64,000 nt of DNA from Candidatus Gastranaerophilales bacterium (GTDB lineage: Bacteria; Cyanobacteriota; Vampirovibrionia; Gastranaerophilales; Gastranaerophilaceae). Location: contig CALVBS010000002.1 in the NCBI GenBank assembly GCA_944325865.1, forward strand, positions 62,001 to 126,000. Direction: 5' to 3'. The notes beneath the pieces are model-generated. The model searched no databases. It was not told the origin of the DNA and saw nothing but the letters and a program-made list of their open reading frames with translations. Below, one piece after another: positions 61,317 through 64,000 of this stretch; position 1 is the first letter of the stretch, and each line of letters starts with the position of its first letter. Made by a program: the position numbers and the translations under genes.

Positions 61317-61927
61317 TATTCGTCCAGAGAAGTCTCCGTTAACGGTTGTGAAATCATAATACCGTCACCGCCTATAACATCAGCTTGTTTTCCTTCAATA
61401 TACAGATAAACAGGTTTATCTGTATTGCGTCTTGCTGTTTTTATAATCTGATAGAGTCTTTTATAAACGCTGTCTGTTCCGCCGCCGTATTCAAATTGAC
61501 GAGACAAATTAATTATAACTACATTTGAACGCTCGTCTATATCAATGATTTCCGTACCTACAGGTATCTCGGAATAAATACCAGCAGTTTTTTCACTCTT
61601 AGTAGGCCCGAGAATCAGTGAACTTATTGCAAATTTAATCTTTGAGCCATCAATTTCCGGAGAATATTCACGTTTCACAATTTTATAAATTTCTTCATGG
61701 TTATCATTTTGTCCTATAAAGACAATACCTGCATATTCTTTTTCTTTTGGCTGCTCAGGAATCGGCTGCTGCTGCGGTTCTTCAGCCGGTGTAGTTACCG
61801 GTGGAGGCGTTGAAGGGTCTTCTATTTCCATGTTTCCCGGCGAAAGCATTTGTAAACCCAAATATACTGATGCAGCAATCATTGCTACACCAACAAGTCC
61901 TAAAAATACCTTTTGATCTGTCTGCAT
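61316..61927 (-). CDS. Membrane-anchored GerMN-domain protein
   Basis: A 203-residue protein. One N-terminal membrane helix (VFLGLVGVAMIAASVYLGLQ) is followed by a Pro/Gln/Glu-rich spacer (residues about 33-63) and a GerMN domain (IYKIVKREYSPEIDGSKIKF, AISSLILGPTKSEKTAGIYS, NVVIINLSRQFEYGGGTDSV). The domain is known from spore germination and from cell-envelope proteins of non-sporing bacteria, including Cyanobacteria. It is likely an envelope protein linked to peptidoglycan. Confidence 0.85.
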   Translation of the reverse strand: MQTDQKVFLGLVGVAMIAASVYLGLQMLSPGNMEIEDPSTPPPVTTPAEEPQQQPIPEQPKEKEYAGIVFIGQNDNHEEIYKIVKREYSPEIDGSKIKFAISSLILGPTKSEKTAGIYSEIPVGTEIIDIDERSNVVIINLSRQFEYGGGTDSVYKRLYQIIKTARRNTDKPVYLYIEGKQADVIGGDGIMISQPLTETSLDE

Positions 61928-61933
61928 AAAACT

Positions 61934-62812
61934 CTATTCCTTACATTCGGTAACTACATCTTTATCCACTGTGATTATACCATTAACATAGATTTTGTCA
62001 TTTTTGATTACAGCTTCCTGAATCTGCATGTCTGCATCTTTGTTTTCTAGTATTCTTAATGAAAAGTTTAACGGATTTAAGTAATTAAGTAAATACGTTA
62101 TTTTGCTTAGATCCATTTTTACATAATCATTCATAACATTAGTTTGTGTAAAGATTATTCTTCCGTTATGGACATTAATGTCAGAAGTAATGACAACACT
62201 TTTACTCATTCCAAACATAGGAAAAGCTATCTTTATAACATACATGAATTTGTTATTCTTAATTTTTACTTTTGCAGATTGAATATTAAACAGGCTTATA
62301 CTTTTTCCGAGAGAATTAATTTCGTCAATCAAATATTTATATTCTTTGTTCTGCATAGAATTATTAATGTCACTCTCAGTCATAACCGCACCGAATGTCA
62401 TGCCGAAATCTTCCTTAAATGTTGCGGTATTGTTTTTCTTATCAAGCACAATATAATTGTAATCGCAAATTGTCTTTAGATTGAGATAGCTTAAATAAAC
62501 ATCATCCGATACAATATTTTTACCTGTAATAGAAAGCGATTTAAATCTTCCTGCCGCAAGATCTGCAGCACTAAAACTTTCAAGTTTTACATCAAAATCA
62601 CCTTCCGCATCATTTTTAATTGACTTTTTAATTATGGATTCTCCGGCTTTTCTTGCAATAAAATTGGCACCGGTAACAGAACCCATAAATTTTGAAAATC
62701 CGCTAGAGGTTTTGTAATTTTGCGGACACTGAAAATCGGTGTAACTGCACTGTGCATTTGCGGATAGTCCGAAAATCATTATCGTAATTACAGATATAAG
62801 TAACTTTTTCAT
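61934..62812 (-). CDS. Exported DUF2993/LmeA-like lipid-binding protein
   Basis: A 292-residue protein with start ATG 62812. A Sec signal (KLLISVITIMIFGLSANA, then QC) is followed by a beta-rich domain (KLESFSAADLAAGRFKSLSI, TGKNIVSDDVYLSYLNLKTI, then VKIKNNKFMYVIKIAFPM). DUF2993 proteins are found in Cyanobacteria and Actinobacteria and bind phospholipid. It follows truB almost directly. Confidence 0.75.
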   Translation of the reverse strand: MKKLLISVITIMIFGLSANAQCSYTDFQCPQNYKTSSGFSKFMGSVTGANFIARKAGESIIKKSIKNDAEGDFDVKLESFSAADLAAGRFKSLSITGKNIVSDDVYLSYLNLKTICDYNYIVLDKKNNTATFKEDFGMTFGAVMTESDINNSMQNKEYKYLIDEINSLGKSISLFNIQSAKVKIKNNKFMYVIKIAFPMFGMSKSVVITSDINVHNGRIIFTQTNVMNDYVKMDLSKITYLLNYLNPLNFSLRILENKDADMQIQEAVIKNDKIYVNGIITVDKDVVTECKE

Positions 62813-62813
62813 A

Positions 62814-63734
62814 TTATTCAAACACTTTCTTAATTAAAATCTTCTTATTATCTATAAGTCCTACTGCACTTACACTCTTATTATAAATCAAAATAATAAA
62901 ACCGGCACAATCACTGTTATTTTGAATAGCCATACCATGAAGCACTTTTTCATGCTCAATTTCATTGAGTTCAATTTTGGGCAGCGTTAATACATCGACC
63001 GGATTTATCAAAAGTTCTCTGACTTTTTCCGGATGCTCTTTCAAAAATACCAGATCTGTGCTGTCATTTATTTCAAAACCTCCTGCCTGACATCTCACAA
63101 GTTTTATTAAATGTCCGCCGCATCCAAGTGTTTTGCCCAAATCATACGCAATAGAACGAATATAAGTCCCTTTAGAACATTTTATAAATATTTCGGCAGT
63201 TTGAGTTTTTTCATCAAAATTCTTCAATTCAATATTATAAATAATAACTTTTCTTGGTTTAATCTCTACTTCTTCACCTTTTCTGGCATATTCGTAAAGT
63301 TTTTTACCGTTTACTTTTATTGCGGAATAAATAGGAGGAAGTTGAGATATCTCACCTTCAAAATTTTTCAATCCGGCAATGACATCTTCTTTCGTAACTT
63401 TTTTGTCATATGTTCCGGTTATTTCACCTTCAATATCGTATGTAGCGGTATTAGAACCTAATTGAATAGTGGCAATATAAGCCTTGTCATCCTCAAGATA
63501 TTCTATTAATCTGGTAGCTTTTCCGATACAAACCGGCAACACTCCCTGTGCAAACGGATCTAAAGTTCCGGTATGTCCAATCTGCTTAATTTTTGTAAGC
63601 CGTCTTAAAACCGCAACAACATCGTGAGACGTCATGCCTTTGGGTTTATAAATATTTAAGAATCCAAATAAATTACCATTGCCGGCAGAAACAGCTTCAA
63701 TGCCGTAAGCTTTTTCATCCTTACCTGCAGTCAT
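62814..63734 (-). CDS. truB: tRNA pseudouridine-55 synthase
   Basis: A 306-residue enzyme. FGFLNIYKPKGMTSHDVVAV, KIKQIGHTGTLDPFAQGVLP (catalytic Asp in TGTLDP) and VCIGKATRLIEYL are the signature. The C-terminal part carries a degenerate PUA-like domain. It follows rbfA with an 11-base gap, the usual order near infB/rbfA. Confidence 0.97.
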   Translation of the reverse strand: MTAGKDEKAYGIEAVSAGNGNLFGFLNIYKPKGMTSHDVVAVLRRLTKIKQIGHTGTLDPFAQGVLPVCIGKATRLIEYLEDDKAYIATIQLGSNTATYDIEGEITGTYDKKVTKEDVIAGLKNFEGEISQLPPIYSAIKVNGKKLYEYARKGEEVEIKPRKVIIYNIELKNFDEKTQTAEIFIKCSKGTYIRSIAYDLGKTLGCGGHLIKLVRCQAGGFEINDSTDLVFLKEHPEKVRELLINPVDVLTLPKIELNEIEHEKVLHGMAIQNNSDCAGFIILIYNKSVSAVGLIDNKKILIKKVFE

Positions 63735-63745
63735 AATCGTAAATC

Positions 63746-64000
63746 CTAGATTTCACCTCTTGAAATTTTATCAATAAGTTCACTGACTCTTGAACCCTTC
63801 TCAAGAGAATCTGTATAAACAAATTTTAATTCAGGTGTAAGACGTAGTCTTATACGTTTGCCGACTTCAAAACGAATTTTCGGAGTGTTCCGTTCTATAA
63901 CTTCCTTTGTCTTTTCAACCTGATTTTCGGCTCCAAGAACACTGTATATAACCTTTGCAAAAGAGTTATCATGAGAAACTTCAACATCCACAACAGACAC
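63746..64000 (-). CDS. rbfA: Ribosome-binding factor A (N-terminus outside window)
   Basis: 84 residues are visible. VVDVEVSHDNSFAKVIYSVLG and IRFEVGKRIRLRLTPELKFVY and the end DSLEKGSRVSELIDKI are typical of RbfA, which helps mature the 30S subunit. The frame continues through the right edge; about 30 N-terminal residues are missing. It lies upstream of truB. Confidence 0.93.
   Translation of the reverse strand: MSVVDVEVSHDNSFAKVIYSVLGAENQVEKTKEVIERNTPKIRFEVGKRIRLRLTPELKFVYTDSLEKGSRVSELIDKISRGEI

Noticed and set aside
1-64000. CRISPR arrays, insertion sequences and rRNA genes
   Set aside because: I looked for regular short repeats with spacers, transposase motifs and rRNA sequence and found none.

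Overview
The window looks like a chromosomal stretch of an AT-rich, anaerobic, host-associated bacterium. The best fit is a non-photosynthetic relative of the Cyanobacteria (Vampirovibrionia/Melainabacteria, order Gastranaerophilales). This rests on the mix of gene families: a GH57 branching enzyme, a DUF2993/LmeA-like exported protein, a membrane-anchored YvcK, many prepilin-like and small ribbon-helix-helix proteins, an orphan corrinoid Fe-S protein pair, and large low-complexity proteins next to flagellar-type export genes. No rRNA gene is present, so the assignment is an inference.

Layout. About 1-10 kb is a compact, all-plus-strand phage structural and packaging module (amidase, tail/stabilisation protein, P22-like coat protein, holin-like, scaffold-like, head-tail adaptor, TerS, GNAT, portal, TerL). 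No integrase or repressor is visible, and the order is permuted relative to a usual morphogenesis operon. 10.1-12 kb encodes a 632-residue protein of unknown function with helical ends. 12-16 kb holds small signalling genes: a CheY-like/parvulin pair, a membrane-anchored Hsp20, and a histidine kinase - REC/GGDEF-like/REC - LuxR-HTH operon. 16-26 kb is housekeeping and metabolism: prs, pgk, a pseudopilin, an Fe-alcohol dehydrogenase, an AcsC/AcsD-like pair and ftsH. 26-31 kb has a fused two-helicase protein with a separate Fe-S nuclease (AddAB-like). 31-39 kb runs on the minus strand: rplJL with an L10 leader, panC, a TPR protein, panB, yvcK, pxpA and rpsT.

39-51.6 kb is the most unusual part. 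Around a GH57 branching enzyme and a tRNA-Asp lie mostly single-gene units encoding proteins that look like secreted effectors. These are a Cys-His-Asp papain/transglutaminase-like protein, a tyrosine-phosphatase-like protein with a degenerate P-loop, a PlsC-like acyltransferase and a CheD-like deamidase, plus a 1020-residue protein with an Ala/Gly-rich hydrophobic core. Several share a short N-terminal motif (hydrophobic-Ser/Thr-Phe-Thr/Gly/Lys) within the first 20 residues. None has a Sec signal peptide.

51.5-55 kb is the pyrH-frr-cdsA-rnc-rpe operon. At 55.7 kb sits a regulator that appears to be four GntR-type winged helices in tandem. It precedes a five-gene operon (57-60.7 kb) encoding the membrane export gate of a type III/flagellar secretion system: a FliM/FliN-fusion or SctQ-like protein, FliO, FliP/SctR, an extended FliQ/SctS and FliR/SctT. 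61-64 kb ends in HicB-like, GerMN, DUF2993, truB and rbfA.

My main hypothesis is that the export gate at 57-60.7 kb and the effector-like island at 39-51.6 kb belong to one uncharacterised type III-like secretion system whose substrates carry the short N-terminal motif. The sequence shows the gate genes, the protein folds and the motif. The functional link is inference.
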